A model generated the notes under the pieces. It was not told where the DNA came from. It saw only the letters and a program-made list of their open reading frames with translations, and did not search any database. This document shows, in pieces, positions 33,692 through 44,518 of a stretch of DNA of 64,000 nucleotides (its first letter is position 1; every line of letters starts with the position of its first letter). A program made the position numbers and the translations under genes. The DNA is from Cryptomeria japonica (lineage: Eukaryota > Streptophyta > Pinopsida > Cupressales > Cupressaceae). The stretch spans positions 231,438,396-231,502,395 of the forward strand of contig NC_081406.1 in the NCBI RefSeq assembly GCF_030272615.1, given 5' to 3'.

Positions 33692-34980
33692 TCACACTGA
33701 TGTTCTGCTGATGTAGTAGATAGCTCGTTCTTTTCCTTTATTGTCCTGTTGTGCAAGCAAAAATCCTAATGATGCTTCGGTGGTCGATACATAGAGTAAT
33801 AATGACTTTCTTGGAACTGGTGACATTAGGATAGGTGGTTGCATGAGATATGCCTTGATCTTGTTGAATGCGTCCTCACATTGATTTTCCCATTTCAAAT
33901 GAACATTTTTATGCAATAGATGAGTAAATGGTTGACATTTATCTGCTAGTTGAGCAAAAAATCTTTTGATTGACTGGAGTCTTCCTTGGAGTGATCTAAG
34001 TTGACTGATATTCTTGGGAGATGCCATTTCCATGATTTCTTTTACCTTAGCTGGATCCACTTCGATACCTCTAGCTGAAACAATGTATCCCAATAGCTTG
34101 CTAGAAGTAACACCAAAGGCACATTTCTTAGGGTTTAGCCGTAGTTTGTATTGTTCTAATCGGTCAAAGATCTTTTCTAGTATCCCTATATGTTCTTCTA
34201 TGTTGTAGGATTTGGCCAATATGTCATCCATATAATCTTCCATGAATGTATGCATCATGTTATGAAATATAGTTGTCATGGATCTTTAATATGTAGCACT
34301 TGCATTCTTTAATCCAAAAGGCATGACGTTCTAGCAGAAAGTACCCCATGGACATGTGAAAGTTGTCTTTTCTTGATCTTCAGGTGCTATTTTAATCTGA
34401 TTGTATCTGGAGAAACCATCCGTTAAAGAAAACATGGAGTGTCCAATAGTTAAATCTACAATGATGTCGATGTTAGGCAAAGGAAAGTCATCCTTTGGAC
34501 ATGCGTTATTAAGATCTCTGAAGTTTGTGCATATTTTGATGCTTTTATCTGGTTTTGAAACAAGAATGATGTTGGATACCCATTGAGGATAGGTAATAGG
34601 TCTGATGAATCCAACATCCAATAATTTCTTTAGTTCTGCTTTGACTAGAATAGCGATATGCGGATGCATTTTCCTTAACTTCTGTTTGACTGGTTTGGCT
34701 CCTGGATTGACATTTAAGTGATGCATAATAAGATTTGGATCCAACCCTGGCATGTCTGCATATGACCAGGCAAAATTGATTTGCCGTCATTTGAATAATT
34801 CCATATATTGTTGCATTTCTTGCTCAGATAGAGAAGTTGCTGGATGAAGAATCTTTGGTTGCTCTGTTGTGCCAATGTTAACTGCCTCTGTTGGTTCGAT
34901 CAAAATGGATGACCTTTCCTGATAGTGCTTAGGTAAAGTGTCAAATATCCCATCTTCTGGTGCCTCGAGGAGGTTTTCAC
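33692..34980 (-). pseudogene. Element E reverse transcriptase and first RNase H
   Basis: Segments: NFAWSYADMPGLDPNLIMHH, KPVKQKLRKMHP, GFIRPITYPQWVSN, FRDLNNACPKDDFPLP, FSLTDGFSRYNQIKIAP, MPFGLKN and MEDYMDDILAKSY. The YMDD active site is intact. RNase H begins near 33800 (KSLLLYVSTTEASLGFLLAQ). Stops occur near 34330 and 34290. Compared with D, this copy keeps the polymerase active site that D has lost. Confidence 0.9.
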
Positions 34981-35135
34981 CATTAGATGTGTCCTTTGTT
35001 TTTACTTTTTCTTGATCTAATGTTGCTAAGAAATGGTTTTCAACATTAGACCTGCTATTGTTTTCTTTATTTTCACTTTTGCGACTAGGAGATTTGAATG
35101 TTGATTAAGATTGAGAGGCCAAAAATGATAATTCT
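34981..35135 (-). other. Deletion junction: leader fused to pre-RT linker in E
   Basis: Within about 100 bp of the PBS the sequence already matches D's linker ahead of RT (LATLDQEKVKTKDTSNGENL here versus MATLDQSKGKTKDVSNGENL at 53235 in D). In D this linker is 6.4 kb from the PBS. Gag, protease and the G-patch part are therefore deleted. Confidence 0.8.
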
Positions 35136-35154
35136 GACCCCAAGGTGGGCGCCA
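35136..35154 (-). promoter_or_regulatory. Element E primer-binding site
   Basis: TGGCGCCCACCTTGGGGTC on the minus strand, three bases after the LTR end. TGGCGCCCACCnTGGGG is the form common in plant Tat/Athila-type gypsy elements. D has TGGCACCCATTGTGGGCC. Confidence 0.85.
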
Positions 35155-35157
35155 AAA

Positions 35158-36187
35158 TGTCATGCTTGTGAAGTGTGAACTTGCAGCTGCAACACAAAAC
35201 ACTCAATAGATCATTACAAGCATGGTTAATGAATTTAAAGAAAATACGAAAGATAAACCATGGCAAAGCGATCTATTGCCTCCTAATAAATGCGAGTATG
35301 AATTCTCTCTCAGATTTGGTTAGGAAATTCTAGTGACTTGACTACACCTAGATGGAGGATTTAAGATGATAATGATGATGCATTTAAGCTAGCAATGATA
35401 ATGATTAAGCTACATGATTCCATGATTATGCTAGAAAATATGCTAAAATGATGCAATTAAGCTATAATAACAATGCTCAAGTGATAAACTAAGAGCTATT
35501 ATGCCTATAGTAACAATGCCTAAGATGCAAATGAGATGGGATGCTTTGTGCTCAAACAAGGGGGATATTTATAGGATTTCCAAGGCTAGGGGTGAGGTGA
35601 CATGAATCAACGGTCAAGATTGAATCTGAAGATATCAAGGGTGAAATTGGAGGTGGTTGAAGAAGAGGTTGGATGAAAGGGGACAATTGGAGGTTGGTAG
35701 AGGAAGAGATTGGTTGAAAGGGAGAACTTGGTGACAAGTGTCAAGAAGCTTTGCTCATGAGAGGGCAAAGTGTCCAAGGAAAGGGGACATGGTGGTTAGA
35801 ATGTGCAAGCTAAGATGGGGTTAATTAAACCCAGGGTTAGATGGAATGGGTTAAGTTTATGAGTGGTTAGGTTAGGTGGTTTGAAGTTAGGAGAATTTGA
35901 ATTTAAAAATTCAAATAAAGACTAATAAATTTTCAACAACTCATGAATTGATTTGTTTTAATTAATTATGGGATTTAGAAGAAATGAATTTGATGGGGGG
36001 AATTAATTAATTTGAGTTAATTAATTAAAGGGGATTATTGAAATGAACTTATTAAATAAATCCTTATATTTATTAATAAGTAGAATTTAATCAAATTGCT
36101 AATGAATTCAATTAAATTGGGAAGGAGGATTAATTAAATAATTGTTTATTCAATTAATTATCTTCAAACCATTTTTAGGTGTATACA
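35158..36187 (-). repeat. Element E 5' LTR
   Basis: 1030-bp partner of 28822-29885. A minus-strand TATAAATA lies at 35566-35573, conserved in the other LTR. Most of the LTR is closely similar, with a cluster of differences near 35160-35340. Confidence 0.92.
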
Positions 36188-36192
36188 CTAGT

Positions 36193-37077
36193 AATTTGTG
36201 TTGGTGCGGATGTTGTGGTGGTAATTAATGATTCTTGTGGATGTTTCTGGATTGTGTTCTTTTTATGTTTGTGGTTTGCATTGATCGTTGAGCGCGTCAT
36301 TGATGTTTTTCTCTGGTATGTTAGTGTTCTTCATGTTTTTGGCTGACTGGATGCTTGTAGCGTGTTGTGGATGATCAAGGCATAATTTTTGGAGGTGTAA
36401 CATGTTTGTGGTGCATGATTTGGGTCTATGCTATGCCTTGCCCAGCTTTTCTTGGTCCACATATGATATTGTATTAAGTGTGGTTATATTTTTGTAATTA
36501 GGTGATGAGTGTTGAGCCAAGCTTATTGATTTCTCCAAGGTTGATGTCATGTATAAATAAATGTAATATATTTGTAATTGAGCATGGTTGTGGATGAGAG
36601 AAAGTGTTTATGTGTACTGAATGTATACATATTTCAGAGGCAGAGAAGAAGTGTGATGAAGAGAGTCATTTTATGCCTCAAAAGGACTGAACCAGACATT
36701 AAGGAGATGCTAATTCTCAGTTGATGATTTCTGGATGTGATCCAACATTGTTTGTATAGGCAGTGAGCCTTCTTGTTGTTGTTTTGAGTAGTGAGCTCTA
36801 GGAAGTATGCCTGAATGCATGTGCATTCCCCATTGTAATACTTCTAATATAGTATACCTATTTTGTGGGTTCATCCCCACTGTGGTTTTTCCCTTAACTA
36901 GGTTTTCCACGTCAGAAATCTTGGTGTTATGTGTGTTTATGATGTGTTGTTGATTTATGCTTTCATTCTTAATTATCAGATTTGAGAATAAGTTTAAGTT
37001 GCATAAGTCTTTGTGACAACTGATTCACCCCCCCCTCCCTCAGTTATCTACCCTATTGGTATCAAGCTATTTTCATC
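36193..37077 (+). repeat. Element H 3' LTR, second part
   Basis: 885 bp that complete the H 3' LTR after the E insertion, with TATAAATAA at 36552-36560 and CTGATTCACCCCCCCC near the end. It stops at TTTCATC, followed by AAACT. Confidence 0.88.
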
Positions 37078-37082
37078 AAACT

Positions 37083-37353
37083 TAGCTCTGGTGGCGGATG
37101 ATGCCAACAAAGTTCACAACCCTGAGCTACGTTCCAACACAAAACGTATTTGAGAGGGAACCTATGCAAAAATTTTCAAGAAGTTGGTAGAAAAGGAACA
37201 AGAATCTTTATGGTTTTGACTTTAGCATTGTGGTCTTTTGCAGTATATGGTCCCAATGGTACACCCATGCCCAAAGATTATAGATGCCTGTATTTTGAAT
37301 TTCAACCAAATTTGGGTATGATCCAAGGAGAACACCTCAAGGTGGTTATTAGT
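37083..37353 (+). pseudogene. Unidentified reading frame, part after element H
   Basis: This continues the frame seen before H: LALVADDANKVHNPELRSNT, then after a stop EGTYAKIFKKLVEKEQESLW. After a shift it reads FAVYGPNGTPMPKDYRCLYF and GMIQGEHLKVVIS, where element C starts. The stretch has the amino-acid composition of a real protein, but I do not recognise it. Confidence 0.42.
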
Positions 37354-38553
37354 TGTAGTGTCATAAAATTGTGCCTCCTGCAATTTTAACCACATTTTAG
37401 GTCCTCACCTTAGTGACGACATCTTCTTCCCCAACCAAGACCCCTTTCTGCATTTTCACCCCTTGCCCCCTTCATGTTTGATACCTAAGATAGCCTTACG
37501 ACCCTATTCGGGCCCCAAGATAGGGTAGGACAGGGGTGTGGCGACCCTGTACCCCTTGGATAGGGGCATGGTGCTCCTATCCCACCCTCTTAGGATGGCC
37601 CCAAGATAGGTCCCCCCAGCCCCATTTGCACTTCAGGATCCTAAATCTCCCCGATGTCGGTCTTTTATGAGATGAATTCATCTTCAAGAGGCATGTATAA
37701 AAGGGAGTTTTTTTTCTCATTTGCAAGAAGGAGGAGTGGGAGGAAAATTTCAAATGAAGGGATGATAAGCAACCATAGGCAAAGATATACATCATCAAGC
37801 ATTAAAGAATTCAAGTCTTCTTCATTCATCCATTGGAGCAATATTTCAACATTCATTTGAAAGCATGTGTGTGTGTTAGGGTTTCGTCATGTTACATACC
37901 ATTCCATGCAACACTTGTGATGACATTCAAGAAGCAAAGCGATCATCATCAACAAGTTGCATATCTACAAGGTATACATTTCTATTGTTTACATTTAAGC
38001 ATTTGCAATTACTTTCTTTCAAGGTTGATTCCTCAACTGGGGTTTGATTGAGGAAAACCCCTATCCACAACCCCCTTTACCTCTCTTTTCTATGTGTAGG
38101 TTGTAGGTGCATAGCTATAATTGCAGGTTTGGGTTTCATTTGCAGAGATGGAATAACCCTTTTCGTTTCACGGATTTTGTGGAGGACCATGTACACTCCT
38201 GCCATGGTCCCACCGAGTTTTCTCCAAATTTGCATGGCAGATCCGTATCAGTCTAATTAGCTTAGATCCGAAATTACAACACGATCCTGAACTGGTAGCT
38301 CCTCATTTAACTCATTTTCTCTCTCTTTTCCATATAGTCAACATGTCAACTTTCTCATTTACAAAAGAGGGTAAATCACACTTCAACCCTTTCAATTCAC
38401 TTGGAATTCACATCCTTGTTTCCCTTGGATTTGGATCTAGTGGATTCAAGCCCCTCTTTTGAATGTAAAGTATCTCCAAGTGAAAATCATCCTAGTGGCT
38501 TCCTTTCTCTCTCCTAGGTGGGGAGTCACTAGGATCCAATTTTCTACTTTACA
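37354..38553 (+). repeat. Element C 5' LTR
   Basis: 1200-bp LTR from TGTAGTGTCATAAAATTG to TCTACTTTACA. It matches 44519-45677 closely over the shared part. TATAAAAGG lies at 37696-37704. A GC-rich block of CCCCTATCC-type inverted repeats lies at about 37500-37600. Confidence 0.9.
37696..37704 (+). promoter_or_regulatory. TATA box-like site in C 5' LTR
   Basis: TATAAAAGG, conserved at 44861-44869 in the 3' LTR and preceded by AAGAGGCATG in both. Confidence 0.6.
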
Positions 38554-38555
38554 TT

Positions 38556-38571
38556 TTGGTGAACCTGACGT
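38556..38571 (+). promoter_or_regulatory. Element C primer-binding site
   Basis: TGGTGAACCTGACGTC, two bases after the LTR end TTTACA (TT spacer), matching B's site with two differences. Confidence 0.75.
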
Positions 38572-39231
38572 CTTACACATTAATTCTAATTTCTCATTAT
38601 TGGATCTGATTATTTGCAATTTGGATTTCAAATTTTCGTTTCCAAGTTTGATCTATTTGCAAATTTTAGAGGTTAATTGCATAAAAAGCCCAAATTTTTC
38701 ATTTTGAGCAAATTAAGCTTGTGAAGTGCAACATTTTAATTGCTTGTTTTAGATCTGATTTCTATTTCAAAATTGCTATTCAAATTTCTCTTTATTTTGA
38801 AAATTAAGTGGTTCAATCATTAAACCTTAATTTTTAAGATCTTTCTATTTTTGACCTTTGACTGTGAATCTGACCAATCTAGACATCTCCAAATCAGTTG
38901 TTTTTTTGGATTCTGCAATAATATTATAATACCTATCATCCCTAAAAATTTCAAAAAAATTTGGTCAGACCGTGTGCACTTTCACCACAGTCCTCGGCTT
39001 TTTTTTCAAAATTTTAGGAGAGGGAATTGATTGTGTTTTTCTAATTAAATCTTGAAAATTGGCGTACTTTATCAATTTTAACACCCTCTAAGGTTGAACA
39101 TAAATTCAAATTTCACAATTTCAAAATTCAAATTTAAAATTCCATTTCCCTCCTTTATTAAATTTTCTATACATGTATGGGGTGAACATTATTATGGTTA
39201 AATGACATATGAGTTTCTTGTTTGATCATCA
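38572..39231 (+). other. Untranslated leader of element C
   Basis: AT-rich, with AAATTTC/GAAATTT words like the B leader. No coding frame is supported. Confidence 0.5.
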
Positions 39232-40362
39232 ATGAATATGGAGTTCTTATCTTATTTTGCTAATTCAATTTTGAGTAACATTAAAGATGTTCATGATGTT
39301 ACCTTTCATGCATATGATGATATTTTAGTTCTCCCTTTCATTCATAGCTATGATTTACCTTCTCCCAAAATTGATCTCATTAATGAGGGCACATTGGTGC
39401 AAAAAGGGAATGTGGACACTTTTTTCAAAGATCTCCCTCCTAAAGATGAATCTTTGGAGAATTGTGTTCCTTCTTCTCCTAAAAAGTACCTCCCTCATAA
39501 GGACTATTTGGTGCAAGAGGATGATATTATGACTACTTATCCTAGTGACACCATACCTTCTTTCCATGATCTTCCCTCTAAAGATGAAGCATTAATTACA
39601 TATGATAGTCCTATTTCTAATGAGTGTCTTGAACATAAAGATACCTTAGAACAAGAGGATGATATTATTTCTCATCATAATGCTCTCTCTCCCAAAAATT
39701 AGGAGCCTAAAAAAAATCAAATCAATTCCATTCATGTTCCTACGAAACCAAAAATTCTTCTTGATTATCATGTTGTGCCTTACACATATACTAATGAGTT
39801 GATGAGAATATTTAAGTGAAGCATCATATGATTGGGGTCCTTAGATTTCACTCCTACCTTTTCTAGAAAGTCTAAGATTCCTAAATCTCATATTCCACAT
39901 TTTTCTCCTCACAGAAATCTTGAAATTGATTGGTTCTCTTTAAACTTCAATCCCATTCCCCCTAATATTGAACCCTATTTTGAACATACACATGGATTCA
40001 ATGGCCAAATGTTTTAATGTGAGCGACAAAGTCATGAGAAATTATACTTTCCTTTGTCCACATCTTCTTCTCCATTGTCTTGTAAATCCACATATTCTCA
40101 TTCTAATTTTGAGTTACAACAAGAAAGTGTGTTGACCAATCTTTTAAAGTCCAACTTAATATCTCCTCTTTGTCTTAAATGAAGAAGAAATCATAAACAA
40201 CATTCTCATAATTCTTCTTTTTGTAAATATCATCAAACCCATGGCCATTCTACTTATGAGTGTCAAGCTTTGAAAACACAAATACAATATTTCATTGTTT
40301 CAGGCATGTTACAAATAACATCTGATAATGAATGGCATATTCATTATGATAATTTAAAATAA
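39232..40362 (+). pseudogene. Element C gag-like gene
   Basis: A 156-codon open part (39232-39702) is acidic and has an internal repeat: DLPPKDESLENCV...PKKYLPHKDYLVQEDDI, then DLPSKDEALITYD...NECLEHKDTLEQEDDI. After stops the frame continues to FCKYHQTHGHSTYECQALKTQ at about 40220-40285, a Cys/His block like the one in B and in D gag (FCNYHRNKGHLTNDC). It looks like the RNA-binding end of a gag whose capsid part has been replaced or lost. Function beyond that is inferred. Confidence 0.6.
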
Positions 40363-40575
40363 CATTCAAATTCCTATTATGTTCTAATTAATAAAAAAAC
40401 TAGGTTTTAAGGACCCAAAACCTATTACAAAGGAGAATTAAAATAGTTCATGAAAAAGCAACCAGACTTGCTAGAAACAACTTTACAAAATGACTGGCAA
40501 AAAGACCAGTTAACCGAAAGGACAACAAACAAAAGCAAAAACTAAGCAAAAAAAACCAGTGAAAAGACCATGCAA

Positions 40576-42186
40576 CTATAAAGACTTGAGAAGATCTACC
40601 GCTTTATTGACCAGCTGGTCATAGTTTACCGCAACATCTTTAAGTTCCTCCATATCCTTGTTAGGCTTTTTCTCCTTCTTTTTGCCTTTGGTTCTTGTTC
40701 TGGGTCCTTGCACATCTCCCGTACCATCTATGTTTGGTTCCATCTCTAGGGGATCCTTCTTATCTTCCAATTTTCTTATGAGGATTTTAGTGTTGTCAGC
40801 CAAAGTCTTCAAGATGTTGTAGCTTTGTTCTACAATACCTTTGAGACATTTTTCAAATTTATTGAGTTTAATGTCAGTATCTGCCATCCTCTGGTTTATG
40901 GCATTATCATTGGTTTTTACCTCTGTCAAGTCCTTCTCAATTTGGTCAAACCTGGGGTTGAAGGAATCTCTAATCTCTTCGGCTCTAGCAACAGTTTTAG
41001 TCAGATCCTCAACAAAATTCGCCATAGATTTGCCTCCTCCAATATTTATTGTCTCTAGGATTTGTACCTTGTTGCTTAGCTTCTTATTGTCCTCCATAGC
41101 TTTCTTGTAACTATTAATTAACCAGTCAATGGTATCCACAAATCCTTCCAGTCCCTCCATAGGGGGAATTGATTGAGGGGTTATCTGACTAGTATTGTCC
41201 TATTCGATATTGGGGGCATCGCCACTAGTGATCTTGTCAACTTTTCCGTCGACTCTCTATCCAAAGCCTTCCCCTATGATCTCCTCCTCTAGTTTCTAAT
41301 TAGCTTCTGGTTCTTTTCTCTGCACTTGATCTTTCAGCTCCATGACATTTTTCTCCTTCCTCTTTCACTTGTTCCTTGTCTGAGTAGTAGTTTTAGCTTT
41401 CTTTTTCTAGGGAGGCTAAGGTTCCTCCTTCTCAGACTCCTCAAAGACATCCTCCTCCAAGGAAGAGCTGATAAGGAGAATCTTATCTTTAGATTTTTTC
41501 TTACCCTTCGAGGAGGAGGGTTTGGAACATGACTGTTTTCTTTTCTTTCCAATTTCAGCTTCAGAGTCATCCAGACTCTCCTCAGAGTCGCTCATTGAGT
41601 CACTTTCAGACTCCTCACCCATGGAGAACCCAGAATCTGACCCTTCCTCCTCAGACTCAATAATAGAGGGTTGAGGACAAGAAATTTGGTTGGATTTTAG
41701 GTGGTCATAAATTAACACCATGAGACCTTGATGCATGATAGTATCACCCTTCAGATTGTTTCTATAGGCCTTAATGGTTGCATTCATAGAACATAGTAGG
41801 AAATATGGAAAATTAACCTTTACATCATACCTAAAATGGTTATGCAAAACAAAATGATAACCATACACTTTTGCGAATCTGCCATCTAATGTAACATAAC
41901 GCATTATAGCAAACAAGACCTCCCTCCATGGTTTTACAAATGCCCTAGGCGGGTAGTAGGTTTTACTTAGCTTTACTAGATGCTTTTTCTCCTTCACCAT
42001 TTCGGGGTATCGTTCAATAGCCTCCTTGCTCAATTTTCTGTCTTTGTAATAGTTGCTTCCTTCCCTGCGAAAGCCTGTGACCTAAGCGATGAGGTCTTCA
42101 TCAATGGAGATTGGTCTCCAATCTTCAAGATTCCCTTTCTCCAATTCTCAAATTCCTATTATGTTGCTCCTCACTATGTGACATAG
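40576..42186 (-). pseudogene. Element C antisense ORF: large accessory protein of unknown function
   Basis: On the minus strand a frame runs from about 42186 to 40576, about 500 codons with a few stops. N-terminal: DWRPISIDEDLIA, one stop, VTGFRREGSNYYKDRKLSKE, then WREVLFAIMRYVTLDGRFAK, YGYHFVLHNHFRYD, FPYFLLCSMNATIKAYR. The middle is a Ser/Glu-rich acidic stretch and a Lys-rich stretch (41640-41400). The C-terminal part (41160-40576) is a coiled coil ending in a basic KGKKKEKKPNK segment. The motif W..PI...I..VTG followed by a Phe-rich helical domain resembles F ORF2 (W..P.KIT...I..IIG). It lies antisense to gag, inside a pol-less element. I know of antisense extra ORFs in plant gypsy elements but cannot name this family. 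Confidence 0.62.
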
Positions 42187-42284
42187 TTAGCCTACCTATT
42201 GGGGGCTCTTTGTCATTCATGGTGGTACAATTTCAGGTGCAATCATACTTAGTGAGCAACATAATAGTCTATTTATTTTTGCCT

Positions 42285-42905
42285 CTATTCTTAGGGGGCA
42301 AGAGTATTTCTTTTCCTCTTTCTAAGGTTTCACTATTTTCTTTATGGAGTACATTATTCATAAACTTGATGTCCTTAATGGAATGGAGTATTCCTTCATG
42401 CGAGGGCATGTCTGTTCCATGAGTGGGATCTTCTCCTTGCTTGAAATGGTACATCTATTATGAATAATCTTTATCTAGAGAACCTTTGTGAACCTTCTTC
42501 TTTCTCTCTTTCACAATTAACTCTTATATTACATTATTCATAAATTGATGTCCTTTCTGGCATGGAGTATTCCTTCATGCGAGTGCATGTTTGTTCCATG
42601 ATGGGGATCTTCTCCTTGCTTGAAATGGTATATCTATTATGAACAATCTCTCCTCTGAGAAATTTTCTAAACCTTCTTCTTCCCCTTTCTCTCTATTTGT
42701 AAATTACCTCTTCTATTGTGTTATTCATAACTTGATGTCCTTTCTTGAATGGAGTTATCCTTCATGCAAGTGCATGTTTGTTCCTTGGTTAGGATGTATT
42801 CCTTACTTGAAATGGTACGTCTTTTATGAGCAATATCTCTCTAGAAGTTGTGTAATTATTCTCATTGTCCTACTCTTGGGGGGCAATGATCTCTCTCCCT
42901 CTCTC
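42285..42905. repeat. ~180-187-bp tandem repeat, three to four units, in C
   Basis: Units contain CATTATTCATAAACTTGATG, then TTCCTTCATGCGAG and GCTTGAAATGGTACATC. The first word starts near 42351, 42531 and 42718. A fourth, decayed unit may follow around 42940. Confidence 0.85.
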
Positions 42906-43492
42906 TTTCGCTAAGGATCCACTTTTCCCTATTGTTGGATGGTGTGAGATTTATTACTTGATGTCATTCCTTGTGTGAAATTGTTGGTTGTTTTCTCAAG
43001 GATTCTCTCTTATACAAGAGGTGTAAGTCCTTGATTACAACCTCTTTTCCACTTGGTAATGTACATCTATGATAAATTCACCCATCCCTCTTGGGGCTAA
43101 ACGTGAGTCATCCTTCATCATGAATCCCTTTCACCTAGCAATAGGAGGAAGGATTGTATTCTTGTTCTCTTCTATGCTTCATTCTAGAAGATGTTATATT
43201 TGTCTAAGATAACTCCTCTTCGGGGTAGATGTCTTTTGAACAAAGATCTCTTCTCCTCCAAGGATCACCTTTACACTTACAACAAGATATCTCTTTTCAA
43301 CTATCTTATCCTTGTTTGAAGAGTATTCCCTCTCTTGCTTGGATTTATGACATTGTTGCATAACGGATATGTTCTTTGTGATGGAGGTAGGTATCCTTGT
43401 TCTTATTTCCTTAAGATATCAACATTGGTCTATGTTGACATGTTAAGGGGGGGACCCACACTGCTCCTTTGTACTATACTTCTCTCATGCAT

Positions 43493-43830
43493 TATACAGT
43501 GGGACATTCTTGGAACCAAAGGGAAGACTCTTAGAGTAAGATGTCATCACTTTTAATGTATAGTGGGACATTCTTGGAACCAGAGGGAGGCCTCTTAAAA
43601 GAAGGTGTCATCACTTTTATTGTACAATGAGACATTCTTGGAATCAGAGGGAATCCTCTTAGAGCAAGATGTCGTCACTTTTCTCTTGTATAGTTGGTCA
43701 TTCTCAAAACCAGAGAACAAACTCTTAGAATGAGATGATGCCACTTTTTGCAGGGTGATTATTCTTAGAACTTGAGAACAGACTCTTAGAGCGAGATATC
43801 ATGCCTTTCTTGACACTTGTACTATACATT
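43493..43830. repeat. ~64-bp tandem repeat, five units, in C
   Basis: Units contain GGGACATTCTTGGAACCAGA, then CTCTTAGAG and GATGTCATCACTTTT. Starts are near 43501, 43565, 43629, 43695 and 43754. The first three are well preserved. Confidence 0.88.
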
Positions 43831-44503
43831 TTATACCAGTTGTAGCATACTCGGGCATAGACTCTTATGAGGAGCTTTGAACCTCACTTGCACACACATG
43901 CACTTGAGGTTGGGTGGAACTAACGGTGTTCCCACTCTCCTACCTTACATGGATCACCTAGATAGGCTCCAGGGGCAATATTTTCCATGTCCTTCTCTCC
44001 ATGGATCACAAAGTTTTAGGGGTGAGACATCCATGGTTTCTCTCTTTTTCGCTTTTCTTCTCATAGATCACCAAAGTGTGTATTCATGTCCTCTCTCTTC
44101 TTCCTCTCATGAACCCATATTTTTTCTATTGATGGTTCAAGGATCATGTCAACTTTTCTCTTTTATGTGATCGCTTGTGTTTATGTGGTGGCATTGGTCT
44201 TTGTGTCCTGATTAGTTGTTGATACATCTGAGTATGCAGGTCTCTTCGGCTAGTTGGTTTTTCATCTTGTGTCTTGTTTTTGTCATGTGTCTTTTGCACT
44301 TTGTTTTTGTTTTGTGCATCTTGTTCCTTTTGTTTTGTGTGCCCTTGCATATGTTTGAGTGAGTTAAGATACTAAGATTCAGGGCTTTGTTCCTCAAGAT
44401 TAGTGATGTCTTATACTCCTTGTGGTATTGCTCTGCATCTCTCATCTTCATCTCTTTTTTCTTCTACTTTACCAATAGTAGTAGCGTAATCTATATTACC
44501 ACT

Positions 44504-44518
44504 AAAGTGGGGGCTAAA
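44504..44518 (+). promoter_or_regulatory. Element C polypurine tract
   Basis: AAAGTGGGGGCTAAA directly before the 3' LTR start TGTAGTGTC, identical to B's tract. Confidence 0.87.

Larger units (their letters stand above)
28822..36187 (-). mobile_element. Element E: Tat-type Ty3/gypsy lacking gag and protease
   Basis: A complete insertion, 7.37 kb, flanked by perfect CTAGT duplications (28817-28821 and 36188-36192). In its own orientation it has a 5' LTR at 35158-36187, PBS, RT-RH-aRH-integrase, a 1.7-kb untranslated region, PPT and a 3' LTR at 28822-29885. The RT region starts only a few hundred bp from the PBS because gag and protease are deleted. Coding and LTR similarity show it belongs with D. 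The antisense PMD gene of D is missing. Confidence 0.93.
22431..37077 (+). mobile_element. Element H: SIRE-like Ty1/copia retrotransposon, 3' LTR split by E
   Basis: H has LTRs of about 1.36 kb (22431-23792; 28332-28821 continued at 36193-37077), with TGGTATTAGA PBS, CAAAGGGGGAGAT PPT and a gag-protease-integrase-RT-RNase H gene in copia order. AAACT occurs at 22426-22430 and again at 37078-37082, giving a five-base target duplication. The exact LTR right edge is ambiguous by one base (TATC or TATCA). Stops, frameshifts and loss of active-site residues show it is dead. Confidence 0.9.
42187..44503. other. C 3' region, mostly tandem repeats and CT-rich sequence
   Basis: 2.3 kb without a supported gene between the antisense ORF and the PPT. 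It contains the ~180-187-bp repeat (42285-42905) and the ~64-bp repeat (43493-43830). The plus strand is markedly T- and C-rich. Confidence 0.55.

Noticed and set aside
37577-37860. Short ORFs on both strands in the C 5' LTR
   Set aside because: They fall in an LTR and are not conserved with the partner LTR's frames.
44144-44451. Lys/His-rich minus-strand frames near the C 3' LTR
   Set aside because: They derive from a T/G-rich plus strand (TTTTGTTTTGTGC words). No domain.
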